Part shown: piece by piece, positions 46,418 through 57,399 of the stretch | Layout of the letters: the number at the start of each line of letters is the position of its first letter | Position numbering within the stretch: position 1 is the first letter of the stretch | The notes under the pieces: model-generated | The model's database searches: none | What the model saw: the letters and a program-made list of their open reading frames with translations, nothing else | Told to the model about the DNA's origin: nothing | Translations under genes and position numbers: made by a program | Source of the DNA: Haberlea rhodopensis | Lineage: Eukaryota > Streptophyta > Magnoliopsida > Lamiales > Gesneriaceae | NCBI GenBank assembly: GCA_907163345.1 | Contig: CAJQUN010000036.1 | Location: forward strand, 1,364,001 to 1,428,000 | DNA length: 64,000 bases | Reading direction: 5' to 3'

Positions 46418-49214
46418 CTATTTTCTCCCGAACCAATGTTGGGAATAGTCGCGTTTTTCGGTAGACGGTTGGTGCGGACTTCGAGATCTTTGTTGAGTAG
46501 AGGATCTGGACTGATTGTATACTCCAGCTGCAGTGGATGAACGATTTGCTGGACTCGGATCTCGCTGGGACGGAGGAGCAGTTCTGCTGGGCTCAGGCAG
46601 TCGTCGGATTATTTGTGGAGCAGCAGGCAGGCTGTTGCATATATCTTGAATTTGGGAAGCGAATGCTGCCTGCATGGTTGCCAATTGATCGGTCAAGAAT
46701 TTCTTGGCGTCTTCAATCTTATCTCCAAGAGCCAGGGATGTGGCAGCATGAAGTGATTCATTATGTTGAGTGATCTGAAGACGAGCCTGGCCAATTCGAG
46801 AAAATGCGTCCGCAACTGTATTCTCAGCAAAAGTCTGAAGTCTGGTGACAGTAGTCGTTAGACTATTTAAGTCCCTGTAGACTTGCTGGAACTGAGAGTC
46901 CGCGTGCTGCTGATGGGTACCAAGAATAAGAGTCGCAGTGCGCTCTTCCTGCTTGAGTTTATTGACATCGCTGGCTAGTGCTGAAATTGCATTGGATAGA
47001 TTTGCTAGCTGTGTAGCAATGTTTGGTGGCTCGTCCAGAGGGATTGAAGTTTGAAAGTCAAAGAAATCTTCTGAAAGTTCTTGAGCCATTGACGGATCCG
47101 CAGCAATTATTCTAGGATCAGCAGTAGAAGCAAGAACACCGAGATGAGCATCGACAACTATAGTGGATAGTAAAGTAGTGGCTTCAACAAGTGGGGCAGC
47201 TGTCGAGTCTGAGACAGTAACAGCCATAGTAGCAGTGTCTTCAATAAGTGGGGCAGCTGTTGAGTCTGGAGCAGGTAAATCCATATCAGTAGGGGTTTGG
47301 ACAACCGCAGCAACAGACGACTGGGTGTGATCATTTGAATGTGATGACTCACTGGGTTCATGGTTGCCAGAGGAGATGGTAACTTGATGAACCACAGTCT
47401 GAATTACTGTGTCCACATTTTCGTGATCAACAACCATCGGTTGGGGCGGTTGATCATTATAAGAGCTGGGAGCAGAGGAGACGAGGTGAGCAGTTGGAGA
47501 GGAGAGTTCTTTAGCAGAAGAGGCTGCCTCCAAGGCAGTTGACGCTGTCTCCGCTCCAGTGGGAGTTGTCTCCAGGGCAGTCAAAGTGATCTCCACATTT
47601 GTAGTAGCAGTCTCCAGCTCAGTAGTGGCTATCTGTAAATCAGGATGGTCGGGACTTGCAATTTTTGCAGCAGTAGAGCATGAGTGAATACCAGTTGAGA
47701 TGCGAAGATCATGAAGAGCTAGCTCGGCCATTTCCAGTTTTGGTCCAAGAGCATTTAGAACTGCTCTATCATGATTCGCAGTGCCTGAATCACCGTTGAA
47801 ATGCTGAAGACGGGTGTCAACAAGGGCTTGAAGTTCGCCCACATAGTTCATCAGACGGAATACATCCCTCAGCTTCAGGCTCTTCTCAGGGTCTGTGATT
47901 TGAAGATAAGCCAAAATTTGGTTTTCATCTTCCTTTGCCTGATCCAGAATAGGATCGAAATCATTAAATCGGACTTTCACTCGAGCCTTCACCCATCGAT
48001 CAAAAATGTCTAGCCGTGGCTGCAGATTGGCTTCAACAGTATCCATGACCATTTGTATTTCGAAGGCAACAGGAGTGGATACTGGAGCCATAAGAGTTTT
48101 GCCTTTACCAGCGGTGGTGGTCTTCGGATGACAGTAAGGACACAAGGACTTGGGTGTCCTAAAACTGATAGAGCATGGTGCTTGCTGAGAGCTCACCATA
48201 GCAGAAGGATTGTCAGCGGGAGCCACTGAGGTAGCAAGGACCATGGTCAATGAAGCAGTTGGTTCCTCAGGTGGAGGATTTTCAGGGCTGGGTTCTATTC
48301 CAGGGATATCTTTTGTCGGACCGGCGGAGGAGATGGTATCAGAAGCTGCAATGACTTTCTGTTGAAGAGCTGGAAGAGCAGCTTTTCTTGTTCTGGGCTT
48401 CTTAGGGGGAGGAGGAGGAGGAGAAGACTCAGCGGATTCCGATATGGTTTGTTCAGAGTCACTAATAACCTGAGTCGATCGGCGCTTCGTCACCCCAACT
48501 TCTCTGCCACTTCACTGTCTGTGAAACTGAAGATACTTTGCAGTGATAAGTCTCCCTGGATGGAGTTTGGTGAGATCCCCTGTCTAATTTGTTTGCTGTC
48601 AAAGAGGCTGCTTAGTGGTAGGGCGAAGCCTGATTGACCTTTGCCAGAAACTACGAGACCAGTCAGAATTTGGAATAGAACAACTGACCAGTTTATCTCC
48701 AAGCCTTTGCATATGGCACTGATAACATCAAATTTTTCTGGGGTGATGATATCAAATGACCCAGCTTTACATAGTTGCCCCTTTGAAATGATATCCGCCA
48801 GTTGTCGAAAATGGCTCTTCATTAATACTTTCCTGAAAGGAGGACGTTGAAGGCGATGTGCAGAGTCAGAAGCTGTGAGGCGCATCTCTTCTCGTAGTTC
48901 CACTGGAATAGTGGAAAAATCAGTAAGTCCGGTGGAGGGAAGGCACAGGTGTGTGGCAAATTCAAGTTGGGTGATTGTAACCAACTGTTCAGAGATGGAT
49001 GCCACCACGGTGTCATCAACAATTTTGCAGTAGCAAAGAACTCGTGTAATTCTTCCTTGTAGAATGAGGGGGCCTGGCTCGGGATTACCAAGAGACCGGA
49101 GGTATCCAACTTGTGAATCAGTTCCTTTGTCTCTTCATCAGATGATGTGTAGATAGAATGAAAATCCACGTGAACAACATTTGTGATGAAGCTTGACTGT
49201 GTATTCTTTGACAT
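46418..49214 (-). pseudogene. Env-like third ORF of element D (two frameshifts)
   Basis: Three frames join into one coding unit. The first starts at ATG 49214 and shifts near 49016; the second covers about 49008-48490 (LCLPSTGL, REEMRLTASD); the third runs 48493-46418 (691 codons, entered without ATG). The N-terminal third resembles the plant-transposon-associated domain found after pol in SIRE elements. The middle is Ser/Thr/Pro/Ala-rich with low complexity (PPPPPPKKPRTRK near its start); the end has a predicted coiled coil (SNAISALASDVNKLKQEE region) and a basic Arg/Ser tail. No convincing signal peptide or membrane anchor was seen, so envelope function is not demonstrated. Confidence 0.7.
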
Positions 49215-49753
49215 TTTGAATGATGAAGCGGAAGAAACAGCAGCAATCCTGTTGAGTAAAATTTTCTGGAAGAAAAGTCAGTCGCAGTGAATTGTTGGAG
49301 AAGATGAAGAATAATGAAATTAAAGGCGGTGAAAAATAAAAGTATATGTAACGTCGTACTGTAGATGAGCGGACACATGTATACGTGGCGATCATCTAAC
49401 GATAAAAAAAAATTTAACCAATAAATAAAAGGACAGGATTTAGGCGGGAGTGAAAGGATTTATTTTTCACAAAAATAATTTTGAATTCCGACATTTCATT
49501 AGGTTAATGAGTATCGAGGGTTATTTTTGTCAAAGCATATTTGGTAAAGTCTGCTGGTATGTAGGGTACGACTGGTAGGAAAGCATCTACTGGATGTAGA
49601 GTCCTACTGGTACGTATACACCTACTGCAGCTGACCATTGTCTTACCAGCTGAGCTTAAATAACCTAAGATAAGATTATAATGGAAATTCCCCCTAAATT
49701 TATGCGAATAAACTTAAATAATTCCCCCTGAATTTATTACCCAAACAAAATAA
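49215..49753 (-). other. Spacer between pol and env-like ORF of element D
   Basis: Noncoding and AT-rich. Two sense polypurine runs TCAGGGGGAATT and TTAGGGGGAATT occur at about 49690-49735. Confidence 0.65.
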
Positions 49754-50842
49754 TCAAGGAGTAATTTCAATTAAACCAAGAATATTTTGAAAGTAGGAAA
49801 ACTTAGCGTCCGGTAGTGGTTTTGTGAAAATGTCTGCTGCCTGTTGTTCGGTAGAAATATACTCCAGCCGAATTTCTTTCTTCATAACATGATCTCTGAT
49901 AAAATGATGACAGATGTCAATATGTTTAGTACGAGTATGAAGAACTGGATTGTATGTTATAGCAATGGCAGACGTATTGTCACAAAATATGGGAGCCTCT
50001 GTGGACTCAATTCCATAATCTCTTAGTTGTTGCTGAATCCAGAGCAGTTGAGCACAGCAGCTTCCAGCAGCAAGGTACTCTGCCTCTGCTGTAGAAGTTG
50101 CTATGGATGTCTGTTTCTTGCAACCCCATGATATCAATCGATCACCAAGAAATTGACAATACCCACTGGTGCTTTTTCTGTCAATTTTGCATCCAGCATA
50201 GTCAGCATCTGAATATCCAATAAGATTAAAAGTTGAGTCTCTTGGATACCATAGACCGACATTCTCAGTGCCTTTCAGATATTTGAGGATTCTTTTGACA
50301 GCAGTGAAGTGCGACTGCTTAGGATTTGCTTGAAACCGGGCGCACAAACATACTGCAAACATAATATCTGGTCGGCTGGCTGTCAAATATAGTAAAGATC
50401 CAATAATGCCTCGATACATTGTAACTTCGACTGGTATTCCTGAATTATCCAAGTCGAGTTTGGCAGATGAGCTCATTGGTGTAGCAGCAGCTGAGCTAGT
50501 ACTCATTCCATATTTCTTCAGCAGCTCTTTAGTGTATTTAGACTGATTTATCAGGATTCCTTCACTAGATTGCTTGACTTGCAATCCTAAGAAAAATGAT
50601 AATTCTCCCATCATGCTCATCTCAAATTGATCCTGCATAATTTTAGAAAATCTTTCGTACAATTTTGAGTTAGTACTTCTTAAAATAATATCATCAACGT
50701 AAATTTGAACTAGCAGAGTATGATCTCCCTTTGTGAATTTGAAAAGGGTCTTGTCCACCGTGCCAATGATAAAGTTATGCTCAGTCAAATATTTTGATAG
50801 AGTTTCATACCATGCACGGGGAGCTTGCTTCAGACCATACAA
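49754..50842 (-). pseudogene. pol: RT C-terminal half and RNase H of element D
   Basis: 362 codons. It begins in YGLKQAPRAWYE, has the YVDD active-site box (residues 48-51), then the thumb (MSMMGELSFFLGLQ) and a full RNase H: YSDADYAG, STAEAEYLAA, FCDNTSAI, and the terminal ADIFTKPL. It has no ATG: a one-base loss near 50848 separates it from the upstream RT segment. The domain content is complete from the YVDD box onward. It ends at a normal pol stop (ITP). Confidence 0.9.
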
Positions 50843-51420
50843 GCTTTATTGAGACGAAAAACATAAGATGGCTGCTGATGGTTTTCAGCAAATGCAAGAA
50901 ATATGTGAATTGCTTCTAGTCGAGCTACAGGGGCAAAGGTTTCATCAAAATCAATGCCTTCTTTCTGTCTGTAGCCCTGTGCAACTAATCTTGCCTTATT
51001 TCTGATTACTGTTCCATTTTCTTCTAATTTATTCCTAAATACCCATTTGGTGCCAATTATAGTGTGATGCTATGGTCGTGGTACTAGATACCATACTTTG
51101 TTTCGCTCAAACTGATTTAGTTCTTCTTGCATAGCGTCTACCCAGCTTGGGTCTAACATAGCATCATCAATCTTCTTAGGTTCTAAGTGAGATATGAATG
51201 CAACATGAAGGAATTCATTAATCATTTGTCCTCTGGTGGGTAGAGGAGCAGCATGGTTACCTATGACCTGCTCGGGAGGATGATTCTTCATCCACCGAAG
51301 CGGAGGTCCAAGAGGGTTGAGTTCTTCACTGGATGTGAGTGGGTAATTCAGAAGTTCTGATTGTCGCATCTTTTTCACTTGCTCCCTCAACTGCAGCAGG
51401 AGTATATGCAATAGTGTCAT
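50843..51420 (-). pseudogene. pol: RT N-terminal segment of element D with internal deletion
   Basis: Contains AMQEELNQFERNKVW, VPRP, then a TAG near 51070, then TIIGTKWVF, the DETFAPVARLEA motif, and an abrupt join from LAFAENHQ to YVFRLNKA. The region normally holding MDVKSAFLNG, with the first catalytic Asp, and the following 30 or so residues is deleted. With the stop and two shifts (near 51345 and 50848) this RT cannot be active. Confidence 0.88.
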
Positions 51421-52900
51421 TGTCAGCTGGATGCGGTTCTTGTTGAGCAGCAGACTCCTCTGTTTGAGCTTCAGGAACTTTTGGTTCTAAGGAGCAATCA
51501 GTCCTGCTTCTGTAATTCATCTCATCATCAACATTTTCATCAATGTAAGTGCTTTCCAGTCGATTGCTCAAGTTGTTGATTTGTATATCAGATATTGTAC
51601 AGTCAGTAGGTTCATCAAATTTTACATGCACTGATTCTTCTACATTAAGAGTTCTATTATTAAATACTCTGAAGGCTTTACTAACTGCAGAATAACCAAG
51701 AAATATTCCAGCATCAGATTTGGCATCAAAAGCGGTGAGATGAGTCTTTCCATTGTTGTGAATAAAACATTTGCAACCAAACACATGGAAGTAGGAAATA
51801 TTTGGCTTACTGCCATTCCAGATATCATAAGGGGTTTTATTTGCTCGCTTATTAATCATTGATCTGTTCTGCGTATAACAAGCTGTGTTGACAGCTTCTG
51901 CCCAAAATCTCTGCGATATTTCTGATTCCGCAAGCATAGTTCGCGCAGCTTCTTTCAAAGTGCGGTTCCTACGCTCAGCAACTCCATTTTGTTGAGGAGT
52001 TCTAGCAGCAGAGTATTCGTGTTTAATACCAAGGTCATCTAGATATGATTCGAGTGATTGATTGGTGAACTCAGTACCTTTATCACTGCGAATTCTATCT
52101 ATCCCACACGATTTCTCATTTTGGAGTCTTTTCAGTAGTTTGATCAGCTTTGGAGTAGCCTGATCTTTGCCACTTAGGAACAAGACCCACGTAAAACGAG
52201 TGTAATCGTCTATTAACAATAGGGTATACTTCATTCCCCCTAGACTTGTTACTGGTATAGGACCAAACAGATCCATATGCAGCAACTCTAGGCACCGAGA
52301 AGAAGATTTACTCCCTTTGTTCTTAAAGGAGGATCTGATTTGCTTACCAAGTTGGCATGCTGCACAGATCTTGTCTTTTGAGAACTCAATTTGGGGCAGT
52401 CCAATGACTAGATCAGGTTTACGCAGACTGGCAATAGTTTTAAAATTTAAGTGACTCAAACATTTGTGCCAAAGCCAATTTTTGGAAGAATTCAGGGCAG
52501 CGAAGCAAGTAGAGGAGGTAGGCTGATTAAGATTCCAATAAATTTTATATGTGTTATCATGCCTTCTTCCTACAAGTAATATACTGCCATCAGTAGATTT
52601 GATTGTGCATGAGTGCTGATTGAATTCTACAGCATGACCATTGTCACAAAGTTGACTTATGCTAATCAAGTTATAGCATAGATTTTCAATTAAAAGAATA
52701 TCTTTAATAACAATGTTACCGTAGATAATCTTACCCTTACCCACGGTTCTACATTTCGTTTTATCTCCAAAAGTTATTCTGGGTCCGGTGGAGTCCACCA
52801 GTTCAGACAATAAGCTCGCATTTCCTGTCATATGTCTAGAGCATCCGCTGTCCAGGAACCATTCTGAGCTCCGAACTTGATGCATTCTAGTTTCCTGCAA
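51326..52900 (-). pseudogene. pol: Protease end and integrase of element D
   Basis: 524 codons. Protease active site FLDSGCSRHM (Asp17 of this frame), GAG-pre-integrase zinc finger (H144, H149, C178, C181), integrase catalytic Asp209, Asp272 and Glu308, then the FGCKCFIHNNGK and AKSDAGIFLGYS C-terminal motifs. The catalytic triad is complete. It is separated from gag by a shift near 52860 and from RT by one near 51345. Confidence 0.92.
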
Positions 52901-54129
52901 TTAAAGCGATAAAATGATTGGTACCCAATCCTACTTGGGTCCGGGTAGATTAGTCCTTTCGGAACCCACACTTGTATGACCATGAGTGACTTAGGTCGGT
53001 GTGTGTTCTGAAATGTGTGTGCATTCATAAATGATGGTGATGATCTTGACTGTGGAGTGTGATAATATGTGTATGCATGTGCTTTTGGTTTGTAGTTCCT
53101 GTTATAGAGCATATACCTCTTCTGGACAGGCTTACAGTTGTAGTACCAGTTGAGTTTAACCTCTCTAGCTGCTCGACCAATAGGTTTAAGTTCATTTCTG
53201 AACTTTTGCCTCGGTTTAGCCTCTTTGAGTGGTTCTACATAACCGATACCCCTATGCTGTGCCTGTTCCTTGATGAGTGTTGCTTTAACATGTTCTTTAA
53301 CCAGTTCATAAGGGTCATATACTGTGCTAGATCTTACAAAGTTCATTGGTTGAACCTTGCCTTTTGTTAGACATAGTTGAGGTTCGTTACCAGATGAACT
53401 GCCATCATAACTATTATAGCCTATGCCGGTTAAATCACCAGCAAGCCTTATAGACTCAAGCATTTCATCCTTTCTGGTAGTAGACGCATTCCAAATGCTA
53501 ACCAGTTTGCTAAGTTTCTGGTAGGCACACTTGGCTTCATTTATTTCTTTTACTAGGAGACTGGCTGTTTCCCTTAAGCAGTTCAACTCCCTCGATTGTT
53601 CACAATCAAGTTTGTTTTTATGCGTTTCAGTTGGGATTGAGTGCTCAGTCTTATAGATTTCGAAGGATTCATATAACGTCCGATACTCATTGATCATGTC
53701 CTGCAAAGCATTGGTAAGTTCACTATGTGTAAATTCAGATAGGTTAGACTCGTGTACCTCAATTTCATCATTTGCCATTAAGCAGTGGACTTCCTCGTCT
53801 TCACTCTCGCTAGACGAGCCGATTGACTCCTCTGATTCTGATTCAGAATCAGCCCATTTGCTTTTACTTTCTTCTGCCATCAACACCTTTTGGTCTCTGT
53901 CCCTTCTGGAAGATTTTCTGGTTTCCGTGGATTTTCTATGATCCTTGGATCCTCTTTTGTGATCATCCTGTTTGGGTTTGGGACAGTCGGCGATGAAATG
54001 CCCTGGCTTGAGACAGTTGAAGCATACACGCTCTTCTTCTTCTGATCTTCCTTTGAAGCTCTGCCTTCGTGGATATGATTTCTGATTCTTCTTCATGAAT
54101 TTTCCGAATTTCTTTACGAACAACGCCAT
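52828..54129 (-). pseudogene. gag: Gag C-terminal half of element D with CCHC knuckle
   Basis: Starts at MALFVKKFGKFMKK, a SIRE Gag motif, then the CCHC knuckle (C36, C39, H44, C49), an acidic Ser-rich region (SESESEESIGSSSESEDEE), a coiled-coil-like segment and a Lys/Arg-rich end with VWVPKG. It is in frame with the preceding Gag segment but separated by a TAA at 54148-54150. The last codons are protease sequence in the wrong frame. Confidence 0.85.
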
Positions 54130-54147
54130 AGCATCATTACATATTTT

Positions 54148-54912
54148 TTATGGAGTCATCTCTGTAATAGTAGGTATGGCTTCTGATGCAGTGAGAGCTT
54201 TGGTAGGCTGACTTGTACTGGGTTCATCTTCAACCCGAATATCTAATTCGAATTCATAGGCTTTTAAATCAGCAAACAGATCATGCAGATCTATCTTGTT
54301 GATGTCCTTTGATTCTCTCATAGCAATGGTTTTGACATCCCATTCTCTTGGGAGGCCTCTCATTACTTTGAGGGTGACTTCTCTGTTGGGTAACTCCTTA
54401 CCCAGACTGCTGAGTTCGTTAATTATTCCGGTCACTCTTTCATCATACTCGTTGAGAGTTTCTCCATTCATCATCTTGATATGTTCAAACTTCTGTAATG
54501 CCACAGTAAGCTTGTTTTCTTTGGTTTGATCATTTCCTTCACAGAGTTGGGCAATCTTCTCCCAGATTTCTTTAGCTGTGGAGCACATTTTTATTTTGTT
54601 GAACATGTTTTTGTCCAAAGTTTTGAACAAAATGTCCTTAGCAACGGTATCCAGATTGGCTTTCGTCTTTTCTTCATTTGACCATTGAGATCTGTCTTTT
54701 TCTACCATTTGTGGATCACCACTTGTGATAGAAGCAGCTGTATTGATTTTCATGATCTTCATAGGTCCTTCAGTGATTACATACCACATATCATCATCTT
54801 GTGCACTTAGATGTGCTTGCATACGGATTCTCCAATCATCATATTCGTTTTCTTGAACATTGGAATCTTGTTGAATGAGGCCATCAGTATTTGGTAATTG
54901 GTAATTTCTCAA
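54148..54912 (-). pseudogene. gag: Gag N-terminal half of element D
   Basis: 254 codons of UBN2-type Gag: YDDWRIRMQAHLSAQDDDMW, CSTAKEIWEKIAQLCEG, QTKENKLTVALQKFEHIK, LPREWDVKTIAMRES, DLFADLKAYEFEL. No ATG opens the frame; the open stretch starts at a TTG with a TAG just upstream, so the initiator has been lost or lay elsewhere. Only about 14 bases separate it from the primer site. It ends at an in-frame TAA, after which the same frame continues as Gag. Confidence 0.85.
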
Positions 54913-54928
54913 GATTGAGAAGACCTAA

Positions 54929-54940
54929 GCTCTAATACCA
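54929..54940 (-). other. Primer binding site of element D
   Basis: The sense sequence TGGTATTAGAGC, with one mismatch to the initiator tRNA-Met site, lies two bases inside the 5' LTR. Confidence 0.85.
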
Positions 54941-54942
54941 CT

Positions 54943-56103
54943 TGTTAGGATCAGGGTAGTGTTTAGAAGGGGGGTTGAATAAACACTAGATTCAATTTCG
55001 ATTTCTTTTTCAAGTTAACTGTAAACTGTTAAGTATTACAGTTGCTTCTCAATATCAGGCAAGTCAGCAGACACTTATTATAGTGGGGAAGACGTCTGCT
55101 TAACTTGTGAGGAATAAAACTGAGGTCAATAAGCAATAAACAAATGACACAAGGATTGTTTCTGGAAGTTCGAAGCACGACGCTTCTACGTCTCCCCTTC
55201 TTCCTTTGCAGAAAGGATTCACTAGAAAACTCGGTTTACACTTTACAGTATACAACCTTCTTAGGCACTCACACACTTGGCCTAAACTCCTAGCAATCAC
55301 AACTACTTGATTTGGTTACAAAAGGTTCTATGACACTCTTTACAGAATACACGTTTAGCTTTGAGTGTTCTTGATCAGCAGACTTCAGTTGGAATAATCT
55401 ATCACAGATTCAGTTGCGCTGCTTGTCTGCTCTTTGCTGAACTTTTGGAATATCAATAAGTTGATTTTCTTGTTTGCTTTGAAGTGTTTCTCTTTGATTG
55501 AAAATCGCTCAGCACTTCTTCATTCTTTGCTTGGACGTATTTATAGGTTTGGTTGTCCAACGGTAGCTTTTCTGAATATGGAAGAGATTATCTTTCCAAA
55601 TTCATATTGTCTTCTTTCCTATTTTGTTAAGCAACGACTCTTTTAACTCTGACGGTAATGGTGGCGGAGATATAGCAGGGTGCGCCGCTCTGTTGTACCT
55701 TTGTCAGAGAATGTTGTACTTATTTTGTCTCGTTGCTTAGTGCTCTTACTGGAAGTTTAGACTTCTGCTGGTTTTCTTTGTTCAACTGGTCGTTCATCCT
55801 CTTATGACCAGTTGATGTCTTTGTTCAGCGTGCGACTATCAGGTTGATAGTTGTCCAGTAGATGTCCATCCAGTTTATGTTTATCCGGTTGATGTCTGTA
55901 TCCAGTTGATGGCCATCCAGCTAATGTCGATCCAGTTGGTAGCCATCCAGTTGATGTCTGTCCAGTTGGTAGCCATCCAGTTGATGTCTATCCAGTTGGT
56001 AGCCATCCAGTTGATGCCTGTCCAGTTGGTAGCCATCCAGTTGATGTCTGTCCAGTTGGTAGCCATCCAGTTGGTAGCCATCCAGTTGATGTCTGTCCAG
56101 TTG
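54943..56103 (-). repeat. 5' LTR of element D, truncated by element E
   Basis: Closely matches 44252-45400. It is cut within the 15-bp minisatellite at 56103, where element E begins. TATA at 55538-55545; hairpin GAAGC/GCTTC with loop ACGAC at 55172-55186. Confidence 0.92.
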
Positions 56104-56293
56104 TGTTGCGCCTTAAAACGCTACAACTCTTATTCCTCCATTTTAAATAAATTATCGATTTTTGTTTTGATGATTACAAAACCTATGCATTTTGTACTAA
56201 TGATTTTTATTGAGTATGCAGCATAAGTTATGATCAAATTTAAAGATTGTCAAAGTATTGAAATGCCAAATAAATTAGCTTTTGGATCACACG

Positions 56294-56730
56294 GATCACC
56301 CTAGGCGATGAGTGCCATCGCCCCAGGCGATGGGTGCCAGGCGAGGCATCGCCACGCCCATCGACAGAGGCGATGGCCAGGCGAGCATGCGAGGAAGATC
56401 GCCCCAGGCGATGATGACCAACGCCTGAGGCGATGGTAACCATTTGACACTTCGCCCCGCACATCGACTGACGCGATGCCGAGGACCGCGCGCATGGACT
56501 GAACGCCTGAGGCGATGGCTGGAACTCCTGAGGCGATTGATCTATCGTTTGAGGCGATGTCCACTTCGTTTGAGGCGATGAAAAGTTTTACATTTTTGAG
56601 GCTACGGCTTTTATTTTTGGTGGGGATCGCCTGAGGCGATCCTTACATCGCCTGAGGCGATCGGAGGATTTCTTGACCGTTGGAACGTGGCGATAGGTGA
56701 TTGCCCGAGGCGATGTCCGAGGCGATCGAG
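56294..56730. repeat. AGGCGATG/GCCTGAGGCGAT motif cluster in U3 of element E
   Basis: About 20 copies of the GGCGAT core on either strand, including the palindrome GATCGCCTGAGGCGATC (56625-56641). All lie upstream of the TATA box. Confidence 0.88.
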
Positions 56731-56789
56731 GAGTGATTTCAGCCTTATGTGTAGCAACGGCTAGTAGGAGCCTTGGAGGCCTTCTACAC

Positions 56790-56797
56790 TATAAATA
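56790..56797 (+). promoter_or_regulatory. TATA box of element E
   Basis: TATAAATA just after the motif cluster, about 355 bp before the conserved hairpin. Confidence 0.7.
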
Positions 56798-57354
56798 TGG
56801 GTGTTTTGGATCATTTTGAAGCCAAGAAACAAGAGTATAAACTACAAGAAAGTTGTGTGCAATCAAAATCATTCTAGCATTGCAAACTTCATACATTTGT
56901 ATTGTATTGGAGTTTGTAATTTACTTCTTGTGTGTGATCTTTTGATTCTTTTTGTTGGTACACCGTGAAGGTGTGATTTGATTATTGTAAAGGTCCTCCA
57001 ACACCGACGCAAGTTGGAAAATTGTATAAGTCTCCATAAGTGAAGTTGGTGCAAGATTGTGGCTATCCTTGGAGCCCTTAAGGCCAAGAAGAAGTTGTTC
57101 TAGTGGATCCTCGGTTGGACATTTTCTAGCCGGAAAGAGGAGGCGTAGGCGATTCATCGCCGAACTTCTATAACAAATTCTCATCTTCTTTATTGCTTTT
57201 ATTTATATTACGCATTTACATTATTTTATTATTTTGTTTATTGTTTGATTGACAACTAGTCTTCCGCAGCGCAAACTCAATTTTTGCAAATTCATTTTAA
57301 AACGCTAAAGTAGCCAAGGAAGCTCATTCACCCCCCCTCTTAGGTTCCAACAAG

Positions 57355-57367
57355 TGGTATCAGAGCC
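57355..57367 (+). other. Primer binding site of element E
   Basis: TGGTATCAGAGCC, a perfect initiator tRNA-Met site two bases after the LTR. Confidence 0.93.
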
Positions 57368-57399
57368 ATTTGATTTTTGTTTTTAAATCAAAATTTTTT

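Larger units (their letters stand above)
44252..56103 (-). mobile_element. SIRE-type Ty1/copia element D with env-like ORF, interrupted by element E
   Basis: Minus strand: 5' LTR (54943-56103, remainder beyond E), primer site, gag, protease-integrase-RT-RNase H, env-like ORF, polypurine tract, 3' LTR (44252-45625). Integrase before RT and a long third ORF after pol mark the SIRE/Maximus lineage. Gag, pol and env-like frames each have stops or shifts. Element E splits the 5' LTR; its duplication begins with AGTTG at 56099-56103. Confidence 0.92.
56104..57352 (+). repeat. 5' LTR of element E
   Basis: 1249 bp, TGTTGCGCC...TTCCAACA. U3 holds the GGCGATC-type motif cluster (56294-56730). TATA at 56790-56797. 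A GGCGAT(TC)ATCGCC hairpin lies at 57148-57161. Confidence 0.9.

Noticed and set aside
55881..56226. Frames encoding WMATNW or VQLVAIQL repeats
   Set aside because: Translations of the 15-bp LTR minisatellite.
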